Below, one piece after another: positions 8,406 through 16,808 of a stretch of DNA of 64,000 nt. Every line of letters starts with the position of its first letter. Within the stretch, counting starts at the first letter, position 1. The notes beneath the pieces were generated by a model. The model made no database searches. It saw only the letters and a list, made by a program, of their open reading frames with translations, and was not told the origin of the DNA. Position numbers and translations under genes: made by a program. Source of the DNA: Mycobacterium sp. (GTDB lineage: Bacteria > Actinomycetota > Actinomycetes > Mycobacteriales > Mycobacteriaceae); NCBI GenBank assembly GCA_020438865.1, contig JAGQTU010000002.1, positions 124,001 through 188,000 of the forward strand. The letters are read 5' to 3'.

Positions 8406-9566
8406 GTGACCGGCGGCGCGATCCGGCTGCACCAGCTGGCGAAGTCGTTCGACGGCGTCGCGGCGGTCACCGATATCAACCTCGACATCCCGGCCGGACA
8501 GTTCTACTCGCTGCTGGGCGCCTCCGGTTGCGGCAAGACCACCATCCTGCGAATGATCGCCGGATTCGAGAAGCCGGACGCCGGACGCATCGAGCTCGAC
8601 GGCCGTGACGTCGCGCCCGATCCCCCGCACAAGCGCCCGGTCAACACCGTATTCCAGAGTTACGCGTTGTTCCCGTTCATGACGGTCTGGGACAACGTGG
8701 CCTTCGGCCTGCGCTACCAGAAGGTCGGCAAGCAGGAGACCAAGCGGCGGGTCGGTGCGGCCCTGGAGATGGTGCGGATGAACGAGTTCGCCAAGCGTAG
8801 GCCCGCCCAGATGTCGGGGGGCCAGCAGCAGCGGGTGGCGCTGGCCCGGGCGCTGGTGCTCGAGCCGCGGGTGCTGCTGCTCGACGAACCGCTCGGCGCC
8901 CTGGACGCCAAACTGCGACGCCAGCTCCAACTCGAGCTTCGCGCGATGCAACGCGAGGTGGAGATCACGTTCGTCTACGTGACCCACGACCAGGAAGAGG
9001 CGCTGACGATGAGCGACCGGATCGCGGTGCTGGCCGAGGGCCGGATCGAGCAGGTCGGCCCGCCGGCGGAGATCTACGCCGCACCGGCGACCACCTACGT
9101 GGCCGGATTCCTCGGTACCGCAAACATTTTCGACGCCGACGTGCTGGAGTGCGGAAACGGTTCGGCGGTATGCTCGGCGCTGTCCACCCGGTTGGGCGCC
9201 GCGGTGGACAGCAGCTGCGCACCGGGGCCCGCCGCGATCGTCATCCGTCCGGAGCGGATCACGCTGCAGGGCCGGGACGAGCCGGTGCCGACGGGGGGAA
9301 ACGCCATCGAGGGCACCGTCGCGCAGGTCGTCTACCACGGCGCCTCGACCCAGGTCCATGTCGACGTCGGCGCCCCCGCCGCCCTGATCGTGGACGTGCC
9401 GAACCAGTTCGGGCCGCAGTCGGTGGACTACCAGGCCGGGATGGCGGTCACCTGCGTGTGCAGCCACGACGCGGTACGGGTGCTGACCCGAAGCACCGCG
9501 GCACTGATCAGCGATCCGGCCGCGGAGTTGGTGGCCGGCCCGGTGGAGGCGCTCAGCGCGCCCTAG
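8406..9566 (+). CDS. polyamine-type ABC transporter ATPase (PotA-like)
   Basis: About 386 residues. Walker A GASGCGKTT (about 38-46), a Q-loop, the signature MSGGQQQR, Walker B LLLDEPLGALD and the switch His in VTHDQEEA are all intact. The C-terminal 120 residues form the TOBE-type regulatory domain of the PotA/MalK family. I start at the GTG at 8406, because the upstream in-frame sequence lies inside the aminotransferase gene. It powers the two permeases encoded at 3806-5631 although it is transcribed from the other side of operator A. The 3' end overlaps the convergent tetR gene by 14 bp. Confidence 0.92.
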   Translation: MTGGAIRLHQLAKSFDGVAAVTDINLDIPAGQFYSLLGASGCGKTTILRMIAGFEKPDAGRIELDGRDVAPDPPHKRPVNTVFQSYALFPFMTVWDNVAFGLRYQKVGKQETKRRVGAALEMVRMNEFAKRRPAQMSGGQQQRVALARALVLEPRVLLLDEPLGALDAKLRRQLQLELRAMQREVEITFVYVTHDQEEALTMSDRIAVLAEGRIEQVGPPAEIYAAPATTYVAGFLGTANIFDADVLECGNGSAVCSALSTRLGAAVDSSCAPGPAAIVIRPERITLQGRDEPVPTGGNAIEGTVAQVVYHGASTQVHVDVGAPAALIVDVPNQFGPQSVDYQAGMAVTCVCSHDAVRVLTRSTAALISDPAAELVAGPVEALSAP

Positions 9567-10209
9567 CGCGCTTGCGGTCCGCGGGCAGGTTCAGCTCGCG
9601 CTCGGCGAATCGCATGGCGATGTCGTAGGCCACCTTCGAGTCGACCTCCGGATCCTCCAGCGCGACCTGGATGGACAGCCCGTCCAGCAGGGCGGAGAAC
9701 TCGAGGGCGAACATCCGGGCGTCGACGTCCAGGTCGGCCGACTCGACGGCGTCGACGATCATCCGGCGCCAGCGCGCGTCGAGCTCGACCCGGCCCGCCC
9801 TCACCTCGTCGTGCCGGAAGGCCTGCGCCCACAGGTCGAACCAGAGCCCCCAGGCCCCGGGAATCTCGTTGTGTGTTCCCGGAGCCGCCGGGCCGGCGAC
9901 ATCGGGGCCCGGAACACAGGTCCACTGCGTCAGCAGCGACAGCCGTTCGTGCACCGAGGGAATCTCGGCCAGCATCCGCTCGGCGGCCTCGTAGAACGAC
10001 TCCTCGGAGTACCGCAGGGCGTCGACGAGCAGCCGGTCGCGGGTGCCGAAGTAGTAGATCACCAGCGCCGAACTCACCCCGGCCCGCTTGGCGACGTCGG
10101 AGATCCTGGTTTCGGAGAAACCCCGCTCGCAGACGAGCTCCGCTGCGGCGCGCAGCATCTGGATGCGGCGCGCCTCGTTGTTCTCGGTCGCGGGTGCGGG
10201 ATCGGCCAT
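9553..10209 (-). CDS. TetR-family repressor of the catabolic cluster
   Basis: A 218-residue TetR-family regulator. The helix-turn-helix is at about residues 33-58 (ISDVAKRAGVSSALVIYYFGT), followed by a ligand-binding domain. I chose the ATG at 10209, preceded by a GAGGGGAG ribosome site. A GTG at 10245 lacks one. It is divergent from the FAD oxidoreductase gene, with a palindrome at 10272-10287 between them. The same palindrome lies in two other promoter regions, so this protein most likely represses itself, the importer, the aminotransferase, the oxidoreductases and the acyl-CoA dehydrogenase. The inducing ligand is unknown. Confidence 0.88.
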   Translation of the reverse strand: MADPAPATENNEARRIQMLRAAAELVCERGFSETRISDVAKRAGVSSALVIYYFGTRDRLLVDALRYSEESFYEAAERMLAEIPSVHERLSLLTQWTCVPGPDVAGPAAPGTHNEIPGAWGLWFDLWAQAFRHDEVRAGRVELDARWRRMIVDAVESADLDVDARMFALEFSALLDGLSIQVALEDPEVDSKVAYDIAMRFAERELNLPADRKRARAR

Positions 10210-10271
10210 CTCGTCAACTCCCCTCGGCGGCACCGGCGCTGGCACTTGTCGAAAAGTCTAACACTTGGTTA

Positions 10272-10287
10272 GATTGAACGATCAGTC
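10272..10287. promoter_or_regulatory. TetR-type operator, site B (autoregulatory)
   Basis: GATTGAACGATCAGTC shares the half-site layout of sites A and C with one mismatch in the left half. It sits between tetR and the FAD oxidoreductase gene, about 62 bp from the chosen tetR start and 36 bp from the oxidoreductase start. This is where an autoregulated TetR would bind. Confidence 0.65.
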
Positions 10288-10323
10288 AAACAGCCCGCGC
10301 CGGGTGAATGAAAGTGGGGCGCA

Positions 10324-11952
10324 ATGTCGAACACCTATGACGCCATCGTCATCGGCGGTGGCCACAACGGCTTGGTCTCGGCCGCCTACCTGGCGCGCTC
10401 GGGTGCCAGGACCGTGGTGCTCGAGTCGCGGGGCGCACTCGGCGGCGCGGCCACCACGGAGGCGCCCTGGGAGGATGCCCCGCACCTGCGGGTGACCCGG
10501 CTGTCGTACGTGATGAGCCTGATGCCTCCGACGATCGTTCGGGACCTGTCCCTGGAGCGCCACGGCTACAAGGTGCACCCGATGGGCCCGTACTACCAGG
10601 CATTCCCCGAGGGTGGCTCGCTGACCATCTACGAGGACGACCCGGCCCGCACTCATGAGCAGCTGGCCAAGTGGTCGAAGAAGGACGCCGACGCCTGGCC
10701 CAAGTGGAATGCGTGGCTGGAAGGCATCGCCGATGTGATGGGGCCGCTGCTCACCCAGGTGCCGCCGAACATCGGCTCCCGCCGCCCGGCCGACCTGCTC
10801 GACCTCGCCAAGCTGGCCTGGGGACAGCGCGGGCTGACCGTCCGCAAGACCGGCGACATCACCCGGTTGCTGACCATGAGCATCGCTGACCTGCTCGACG
10901 ACTGGTTCGAATCACCCCAGATCAAGGGCGCTTTGGCGGTCAACGGCGTGATCGGGACCTGGGCCGGCCCGTACGAACCCGGTACCGCCTACGTGATGGC
11001 GCACCATTCCATCGGCGATGTCGGTGACGGCCAGCTGGGCAGCTGGGGCTATCCCGAAGGCGGCATGGGCGCGGTGTCGGAGGCCATCGCCCGTTCGGCC
11101 CGCAGCTTCGGCGCCGAGATCCGGACCAAGGCCCGGGTGTCGCGAATGCTGGTCCGGGGCGGCCGGATCGAGGGTGTCGTGCTGGAGAACGGCGACGAGA
11201 TCCGGGCGCCACTGGTGGTGACCACGCTGCACCCGCGTACCGCGTTCCTGGACCAGACCCCCCGCAACGAACTGCCCGCGGACTTCGTCAGCGACATCGA
11301 GCACTGGAAGACCCGCAGCGGCGTGGTGAAGATCAACCTGGCACTGGCCGAACTGCCGAACTTCACCGCGGATCCGAGCAGCGGCATCGCCGAGCATCAC
11401 ACCGGTTCGGTGGAGATGGCGCCGACGATGGAGTACATCGAGTCGGCCTTCCAGGACGCCAGGGCGGGCCGGCCGGCGCTGGCCCCGTTCAGCGACGGCG
11501 TCATTCCGACCACCTTGGACAAGACGCTGAATCCCGATGGCACGCACATCATGTCGCTGTTCACCCAGTGGGTGCCCGCAGAGTGGGCCAACGAGCCGCA
11601 CACGGCTGAACTCGACGCGTACGCCGATCGGCTGATCGACCTCTACGATCAGGTGGCGCCGGGGTTCAAGGCATCGATCCTGCACCGCGACATCGTCGGG
11701 CCGCACGAGATGGAGGTGGAGTACGGCTTGATCGGCGGCAACATCTTCCACGGTGAGTTGTCGCTGGAGCAGCTGTTCCACATGCGCCCCGCACCGGGCT
11801 TCGCCGACTATCGCACCCCGATCGCCGGTCTGTACAACGGCAGTTCGGCCACCCATGCCGGCGGCGGCGTCTGCGGCATCCCGGGCTGGCAGGCGGCACG
11901 CGCGGCGCTGGCCGATCAGAAGAAGGGGCGGAAGCGGTTCCGCCGCACATGA
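10324..11952 (+). CDS. phytoene-dehydrogenase-like FAD oxidoreductase
   Basis: A 542-residue flavoprotein. The N-terminal Rossmann motif is VIGGGHNGLVSAAYLARSG, with the FAD-ribose Glu shortly after (VVLESRGALGG). A C-terminal FAD-contact segment (GLYNGSSATHAGGGVCGIPG) marks the phytoene desaturase/PYROXD2-type branch of the amine oxidase superfamily. No carotenoid genes are near, so a carotenoid role is unlikely. In this setting it may oxidise an amine or acyl intermediate. It overlaps the next gene by 4 bp (ATGA), indicating coupled translation, and is controlled from operator B. Confidence 0.82.
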   Translation: MSNTYDAIVIGGGHNGLVSAAYLARSGARTVVLESRGALGGAATTEAPWEDAPHLRVTRLSYVMSLMPPTIVRDLSLERHGYKVHPMGPYYQAFPEGGSLTIYEDDPARTHEQLAKWSKKDADAWPKWNAWLEGIADVMGPLLTQVPPNIGSRRPADLLDLAKLAWGQRGLTVRKTGDITRLLTMSIADLLDDWFESPQIKGALAVNGVIGTWAGPYEPGTAYVMAHHSIGDVGDGQLGSWGYPEGGMGAVSEAIARSARSFGAEIRTKARVSRMLVRGGRIEGVVLENGDEIRAPLVVTTLHPRTAFLDQTPRNELPADFVSDIEHWKTRSGVVKINLALAELPNFTADPSSGIAEHHTGSVEMAPTMEYIESAFQDARAGRPALAPFSDGVIPTTLDKTLNPDGTHIMSLFTQWVPAEWANEPHTAELDAYADRLIDLYDQVAPGFKASILHRDIVGPHEMEVEYGLIGGNIFHGELSLEQLFHMRPAPGFADYRTPIAGLYNGSSATHAGGGVCGIPGWQAARAALADQKKGRKRFRRT

Positions 11953-13997
11953 ACCCGACGAGCGCCGTCACCGCGATGCTGCAGGCGCGGTCGGTCGCGC
12001 TCGTGGGCGCCAGCCCGCGCCCGGGCAGTTTCGGCGAACGGATGGTCATCGAGGCCCGGCGCAGCTCCGCGCGCATGCACCTGGTCAATCCGCGCTACCA
12101 GGACATCGACGGAATCCCCTGCGCCCCATCGCTGGCGGCCCTCGACGAAGAGATCGACCTGGTGTTGCTCGGGGTGCCGGACGCCGCACTGCTGGACGAA
12201 CTGAAAGCGGCCGCGGCCGTCGGTGCGCGCTCGGCGGTGATCTTCGGCTCCGCCAACGGCCGGCCGCTGCGCGAGGCGGTGATCGAGATCGCCGGCGAAG
12301 CGGGGATGGCGGTGTGCGGCGCCGGCTGCATGGGCTTCGTCAACAACGCGACCGGGCTGCGAGCGCTGGGCTACCTCGAGCCCGATCCGCTACCGGCGGG
12401 CGGTGTCTCGCTGGTCACCCATTCCGGCTCGGCCTTCTCCACCGTGTTGCGGGCGGGCCGCGGTTTCGGCTTCCGGCTGGCCGTGTCGTCGGGTCAGGAA
12501 CTGGTGACCAACACCGCCGACTACGTCGAGTACATCCTTACCGACCCGGACACCACCCTGATCGCGCTGCTGCTGGAGACGCCGCGGGCGGTGGGCCGGT
12601 TGCGGTCCGGCCTGCGCCGGGCGGCCGGGCGGGACATCCCGGTGGTGATCCTGCCGGTCGGCCACTCCCCTCGCGGCCGGGCGATGGTCGCCGCGCACTC
12701 CGGCGCGCTGGCCGGCGACGCGGCGGGATGGCAGGCGTTCTGCGCGGACACCGGCGCCATCCAGGTCGGCGACATCGCCGAGTTCGCCGACACCATCGAG
12801 CTTTTCGAGGCCAAGCGCCGCCGCCGGCCCGGAGCGCGCGGCATCGCGACCGTGCACGACTCCGGGGCCGAACGGGCGTTGTGCGCCGACCTGGCCCACG
12901 AGCTGGGCGTGGACTTCAGTGAACTGGCCGCACCGACGCTGGCGAAGATCGGTGCACAACTGGACGAAGGTCTGGCGGCGGGCAACCCGCTCGATGTGTG
13001 GGGTACCGGGGCGGACACCCGCGAACTGTTCGGCGCCTGCCTGCGGGCGATGGTGGACGACCCGGGGGTTGCCGTCACCGCACTGGCGATCGATCTGGTC
13101 AGCGAGTTCGACGGTGACACCGCCTACGCCGACGCCGCCGTCGACGTCGCGGCCGGAACCGACGCTCCGTTGGCCGTGCTCGCCTCGGTGGGTTCGGCCA
13201 TCGACCGTGCCACCGCCGAACGGTTGCGCGGCAACGGCATTCCGGTCCTGGAGAATGCCCGCAGCGGCATTGCGGCCCTCGGCCATCTGGCTCGCTGGCC
13301 GCGGCCGCTGCCCGCGCCGGGCCCCTCGGTGAACGGCGAGCGCCGGCAGCGCTGGGCGGGGCGACTCGCCGAACCCGGCTGGGACGCGCCCGCGGCGTTC
13401 GAACTGCTGGCCGACTACGGCATCCCGGTGGCACGGTCGAAGGCCGCCGGTGACCTCGCCGGGGTGCTGGCGGCCGCGGAGGCGATCGGCTACCCGGTCG
13501 CGTTGAAAACCCTTGGTGCCGAACACAAGAGCGATGTCGGGGGCGTCGCGCTGGGCCTCGACGGTCCGAGTGCGCTACGGCGGGCCTACCTGGCGATGGC
13601 CCAAGCGCTGGGCCCTCGGGTCAGCGTCGACGCCATGGCCGCACCGGGGGTGGAGATCTCGGTGGGCGTGGTGCGAGACGACAACTTCGGACCGCTGGTG
13701 ATCGTGGCCGCCGGCGGAACGCTGGTCGAGTTGCTCGCCGACCGCGCCGTGGCCTGCCCCCCCGTGAACCGGGAGACCGCCACCGAACTGCTGCGCTCGC
13801 TGCGCACCGCCCCACTGCTGGCGGGATGGCGGGGCGCAGCGGCGGTCGACATCGATGCCCTCGCCGACGTCGTCGTCGGATTCTCCTCGCTTGCAACCGA
13901 ACTCGGTGAGTTCATCGATGCGGTGGAAGTCAACCCGGTGATCGCTTCGCCCAGCGGAGTGGTTGCCGTCGACGCGCTGGTGGTGCCCCGCGCCTGA
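11949..13997 (+). CDS. ADP-forming acyl-CoA synthetase (acetate-CoA ligase family)
   Basis: A 682-residue single-chain NDP-forming acyl-CoA synthetase. Its order is: CoA-binding Rossmann domain with GASPRPGSFG near residue 20, a succinyl-CoA-ligase-like core with the probable phosphohistidine in HSGALAG (about 250), and a C-terminal ATP-grasp domain. The family interconverts a carboxylic acid plus CoA plus ATP with acyl-CoA plus ADP and phosphate. It would activate an acid product of the amine pathway, feeding the acyl-CoA dehydrogenase encoded at 15633. It is translationally coupled to the preceding FAD oxidoreductase and converges with the cupin gene, 7 bp away. Confidence 0.88.
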   Translation: MNPTSAVTAMLQARSVALVGASPRPGSFGERMVIEARRSSARMHLVNPRYQDIDGIPCAPSLAALDEEIDLVLLGVPDAALLDELKAAAAVGARSAVIFGSANGRPLREAVIEIAGEAGMAVCGAGCMGFVNNATGLRALGYLEPDPLPAGGVSLVTHSGSAFSTVLRAGRGFGFRLAVSSGQELVTNTADYVEYILTDPDTTLIALLLETPRAVGRLRSGLRRAAGRDIPVVILPVGHSPRGRAMVAAHSGALAGDAAGWQAFCADTGAIQVGDIAEFADTIELFEAKRRRRPGARGIATVHDSGAERALCADLAHELGVDFSELAAPTLAKIGAQLDEGLAAGNPLDVWGTGADTRELFGACLRAMVDDPGVAVTALAIDLVSEFDGDTAYADAAVDVAAGTDAPLAVLASVGSAIDRATAERLRGNGIPVLENARSGIAALGHLARWPRPLPAPGPSVNGERRQRWAGRLAEPGWDAPAAFELLADYGIPVARSKAAGDLAGVLAAAEAIGYPVALKTLGAEHKSDVGGVALGLDGPSALRRAYLAMAQALGPRVSVDAMAAPGVEISVGVVRDDNFGPLVIVAAGGTLVELLADRAVACPPVNRETATELLRSLRTAPLLAGWRGAAAVDIDALADVVVGFSSLATELGEFIDAVEVNPVIASPSGVVAVDALVVPRA

Positions 13998-14004
13998 CCG
14001 GCGA

Positions 14005-14352
14005 TCAGAACATCGCGTAGGCCTTGCGCACCGTCTCGTGCAGCACCCAGGTTCCGGTCCACCCGACCGGGAAGACGGCAAGATCCCCCGGGCCGATCTC
14101 GCTGGGCTCGCCGCCGTCCGGGGTGACGGTCATCCGCCCGGCGACGACGTAGATGACCTCGTTGACCTCCAGGGTCCAGCGCGACGGACCGGGCTCGCAC
14201 TGCCAGACGCCCGCCGACCGGTCACCGTCGGCCCAGATCTCCACACCGTGGGTGGCCATGGGATGGTCGGTGGCCTCCTCCAGCGGACCCCAGTCCTCCA
14301 ACTCCGCGTCGGCCGCGCCGGCCAGGACGGTGGTGAGCACCGCAGCAGTCAT
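14005..14352 (-). CDS. cupin-fold protein (DUF861, EutQ-like)
   Basis: A 115-residue single-domain cupin. The central SRWTLEVNEVIYVVAGRMTVTPDGG and the later GDLAVFPVGWTGTWVLHE match the DUF861 cupin_3 pattern, in which a Trp/Glu pair often replaces canonical metal-binding His residues. These small cupins occur beside amine and ureide catabolic genes, but their activity is rarely known. The ATG has a GAAAGG ribosome site. The gene is 18 bp downstream of the FAD amino-acid oxidase gene and is probably cotranscribed from operator C. Confidence 0.8.
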   Translation of the reverse strand: MTAAVLTTVLAGAADAELEDWGPLEEATDHPMATHGVEIWADGDRSAGVWQCEPGPSRWTLEVNEVIYVVAGRMTVTPDGGEPSEIGPGDLAVFPVGWTGTWVLHETVRKAYAMF

Positions 14353-14370
14353 CGGGATACCTTTCGTTTG

Positions 14371-15567
14371 TCATGCGTGTTGGGGAAACGGCAGGGATAT
14401 CGGCTCGGGGGCCAGGCGGCTGTTGCCGTCGGCATCGAAGCGGTCCAGTCCGAGGTCGGTCAGGTCGAGCCAGCCGCACTCGCCCCTGAGCGTCAGATCG
14501 GCGGCCGCCTCGGCGACCGCCGGGCCCCACATCATGCCGTGACCGGCTGGGCCGGCCACCACCGTTCCGTCGACCGGGCCGTCGTCGGTGAGCAGCGGCC
14601 CCAGGATCGGCAGATGGTCGTTCGTGTAGTCGATGGTCGCCGCCCAGGTGCGACGCAGGCCGAGTCCACGTACCGACGGAAACAGGTATTCGATGCGCGC
14701 CCTTGCCTTCTCGTAGTAGGTGCGGTCGAAGTTGCACGCGTCCCCGGGCGGTTCGTCCGGGTTGCTCATCCCCCACAGCACACCGCCGAACTCGCCGGGG
14801 CGCCAATAGATCCCGTCGGTGACGTCGAAGACCATCGGCAGTTCGTCGATGGCCCATTCCGTCAACGGTTCGGTGACGACCACCTGATGCCGGGTGCCGC
14901 CGGCCGGGATCCGACCGCCGGCCGCGGCGCCCACCGCGCCGAGTTGCGGGCCGCCGGTGAGCACCACGTGACTGGTCGCGATGGGGCCGCGGGCGGTCTC
15001 CACCCCGGTGACGTGGCCGTGGGCCACCCGCAGTCCGGTGAACGCGCAGTTCTCCCGGACGTCGACGTTGTAGGCGGTCAATGCCGCGGTGTAGGCCAGC
15101 ACGTTGCGGGGCGCGTTGATGTACCCGTCGCCCGCCGCGTACGAACCGCCCAGCGTCACCCCCGGGGCAAGCCCGGTGTTTCGGCTGTCGATGTCGGCAC
15201 TGGAAAGCCACTCCACGTCCAGCCCGAGCCGGTGCTGCAATGCGATCCGTTCCTGCGCCGCGGCCACCTCGGCCTCGGTGAAGCACGGCATCAGGTAGCC
15301 CTGCGCGACGAAGCCACAGTCCAGGGGATACCGATCGCCGCTGGCTGCGTAGAACTCCTGGCTGCGCAGCCCCAGCCGGATCGCCGTCTCGGTGCCGCCC
15401 TGCGCCCGGACCATCCCCGAAGCCCGGCTGCTGGCGCCATCGCCCAGGGTGTGCGCCTCCAGCAGCACGACATGGCCGGCGCCCCGCTCGGCGAGTTGCA
15501 CCGCCGTCCACGCTCCGACGGTGCCGCCGCCGACCACGACGGCGTCCGCACGCTGAGTGCTGGGCAT
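14371..15567 (-). CDS. DadA-type FAD-dependent amino acid/amine oxidase
   Basis: About 398 residues of the DAO family. The dinucleotide motif VVVGGGTVGAWTAVQLAERG is at the N-terminus, and the FAD-binding Glu and GASSRASGMVR follow. TGGPQLG and the C-terminal GPAGHGMMWGPAVAEAAADL complete the FAD site. Family members (D-amino acid dehydrogenase, sarcosine and dimethylglycine oxidases) oxidise secondary or primary amines. Such an enzyme could follow Rieske N-demethylation. I start at the ATG at 15567. An ATG at 15585 is possible but lies directly against the operator palindrome. It forms an operon with the cupin gene. Confidence 0.87.
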   Translation of the reverse strand: MPSTQRADAVVVGGGTVGAWTAVQLAERGAGHVVLLEAHTLGDGASSRASGMVRAQGGTETAIRLGLRSQEFYAASGDRYPLDCGFVAQGYLMPCFTEAEVAAAQERIALQHRLGLDVEWLSSADIDSRNTGLAPGVTLGGSYAAGDGYINAPRNVLAYTAALTAYNVDVRENCAFTGLRVAHGHVTGVETARGPIATSHVVLTGGPQLGAVGAAAGGRIPAGGTRHQVVVTEPLTEWAIDELPMVFDVTDGIYWRPGEFGGVLWGMSNPDEPPGDACNFDRTYYEKARARIEYLFPSVRGLGLRRTWAATIDYTNDHLPILGPLLTDDGPVDGTVVAGPAGHGMMWGPAVAEAAADLTLRGECGWLDLTDLGLDRFDADGNSRLAPEPISLPFPQHA

Positions 15568-15586
15568 AGCCCAAGACCGTGGCATA

Positions 15587-15602
15587 GACTGAACGCTCAG
15601 TC
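15587..15602. promoter_or_regulatory. TetR-type operator, site C
   Basis: GACTGAACGCTCAGTC is a palindrome with GACTGA/TCAGTC half-sites. It lies between the divergent DadA-like and acyl-CoA dehydrogenase genes. About 27 bp including flanks agree with site A except at one position. On the plus strand a TAGCTT -10 candidate starts at 15605, so bound repressor would block that promoter. Confidence 0.7.
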
Positions 15603-15632
15603 AATAGCTTCAAGCGAGCGGAGATCGCGGCA

Positions 15633-16808
15633 ATGTACGGGTTGACAGCCGAAGACCTACGGATCCGGGACACCGCCCGGGAGTTCGTGGAGACCCTGAT
15701 CCCCTACGAGGCCGAGGCCGAGGAGGCCGGCGGGCAGCTACCCAAGGAGATCACCGCCGAACACCACGCCCGCGCCATCGAGCTGGGCTTGTACGCCACC
15801 AACATGCCGACCTCGGTCGGGGGTCCGGGATTCACGGCGCTGCAACAGGTATTGGTGCAGGAGCAGGTCGGCCGGGTGACCAACGCGATCGCGTGGGTGT
15901 GTCACACGCCGCCGCAGTGGTGGGCCGAGGTGGCCACCGACTATCAGAAGGAGCGCTGGCTGCTGCCCGCGGTACGCGGGGAGAAGCACGAGGCCTACGC
16001 CATCACCGAGGAGTTCGCCGGCTCGGACGTCTCCGCGCTGGAGGCCACCGCCCGCCGGGATGGCGACGAGTACGTGATCAACGGGGTGAAGTGGCATGTC
16101 ACCTCGTTCAACCTGGCCGACTATGTCTTCGTCCAGGCCGTGCTGACCGACGGACCGCACCGGGGCGACCACGTGCTGCTGGTGGTCGACCTGCCCTGGC
16201 CGGGCGTGGAAGTGGTTCGCACGCCGCACTATTCGCACAGCATCCCCGACGAGCACCCGATCGTGTCCTTCATCGACGTGCGGGTGCCGGCGACCCACCT
16301 GGTGGGCGCCGAGGGCGAGGGCATGACGTTCACCCAGGACTGGTTCCGATTCGAGCGGATCATGGTGGCGTCGCGCTGCGTCGGTGCGGCCCAGCGCCTG
16401 GTCGACGAGGTGACGGCATTCGCCAGGGACCGGATCGTGGACGGCAAGCCGCTCGGCGAGCACCAACTTGTCGCGGGCATGCTGGCCGACAGCGCCACCG
16501 AACTGTTCGCCGCCCGCAGCCTGCTCTACGAGGTGGCCCGCGGTATCGACGCCGGCCTGGACCGCAAGGCGCTGCACGGCCAGGCGTCGATGGCCAAGCT
16601 GTACTGCTCGGAGATGGCCGGGCGGGTGGCCGACCGGGCGGTGCAGATCTTCGGCGGGCGGGGCTACATGCGCGAGAACGTCGCCGAGCGGATGTTCCGG
16701 GAACTGCGGGTCGAGCGAATCTGGGAGGGCGCCAGCGAGATCCAGCGCATCATCATCGGGCGCCAGCTGATGCTGCGGGGACCGGGAGCGGTACTCGAGC
16801 CACGCTAG
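15633..16808 (+). CDS. acyl-CoA dehydrogenase
   Basis: A 391-residue flavoprotein with the full acyl-CoA dehydrogenase layout. The helical N-terminal domain is followed by the middle beta domain (YAITEEFAGSDVSALEATARRDG) and a C-terminal domain with QIFGGRGYMRE and IWEGASEIQRIIIGRQL. The catalytic Glu is most likely the one in WEGAS. It introduces a 2,3 double bond into an acyl-CoA. The start ATG has GGAGA upstream. It is divergent from the DadA-like gene under operator C and ends the catabolic cluster. Its stop overlaps by 4 bp the convergent amidotransferase gene of the conserved block. Confidence 0.92.
   Translation: MYGLTAEDLRIRDTAREFVETLIPYEAEAEEAGGQLPKEITAEHHARAIELGLYATNMPTSVGGPGFTALQQVLVQEQVGRVTNAIAWVCHTPPQWWAEVATDYQKERWLLPAVRGEKHEAYAITEEFAGSDVSALEATARRDGDEYVINGVKWHVTSFNLADYVFVQAVLTDGPHRGDHVLLVVDLPWPGVEVVRTPHYSHSIPDEHPIVSFIDVRVPATHLVGAEGEGMTFTQDWFRFERIMVASRCVGAAQRLVDEVTAFARDRIVDGKPLGEHQLVAGMLADSATELFAARSLLYEVARGIDAGLDRKALHGQASMAKLYCSEMAGRVADRAVQIFGGRGYMRENVAERMFRELRVERIWEGASEIQRIIIGRQLMLRGPGAVLEPR

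Noticed and set aside
13963..15645. 560-codon plus-strand open frame
   Set aside because: Antisense to the cupin and DadA-like genes, which have recognisable motifs; no motif in this frame.
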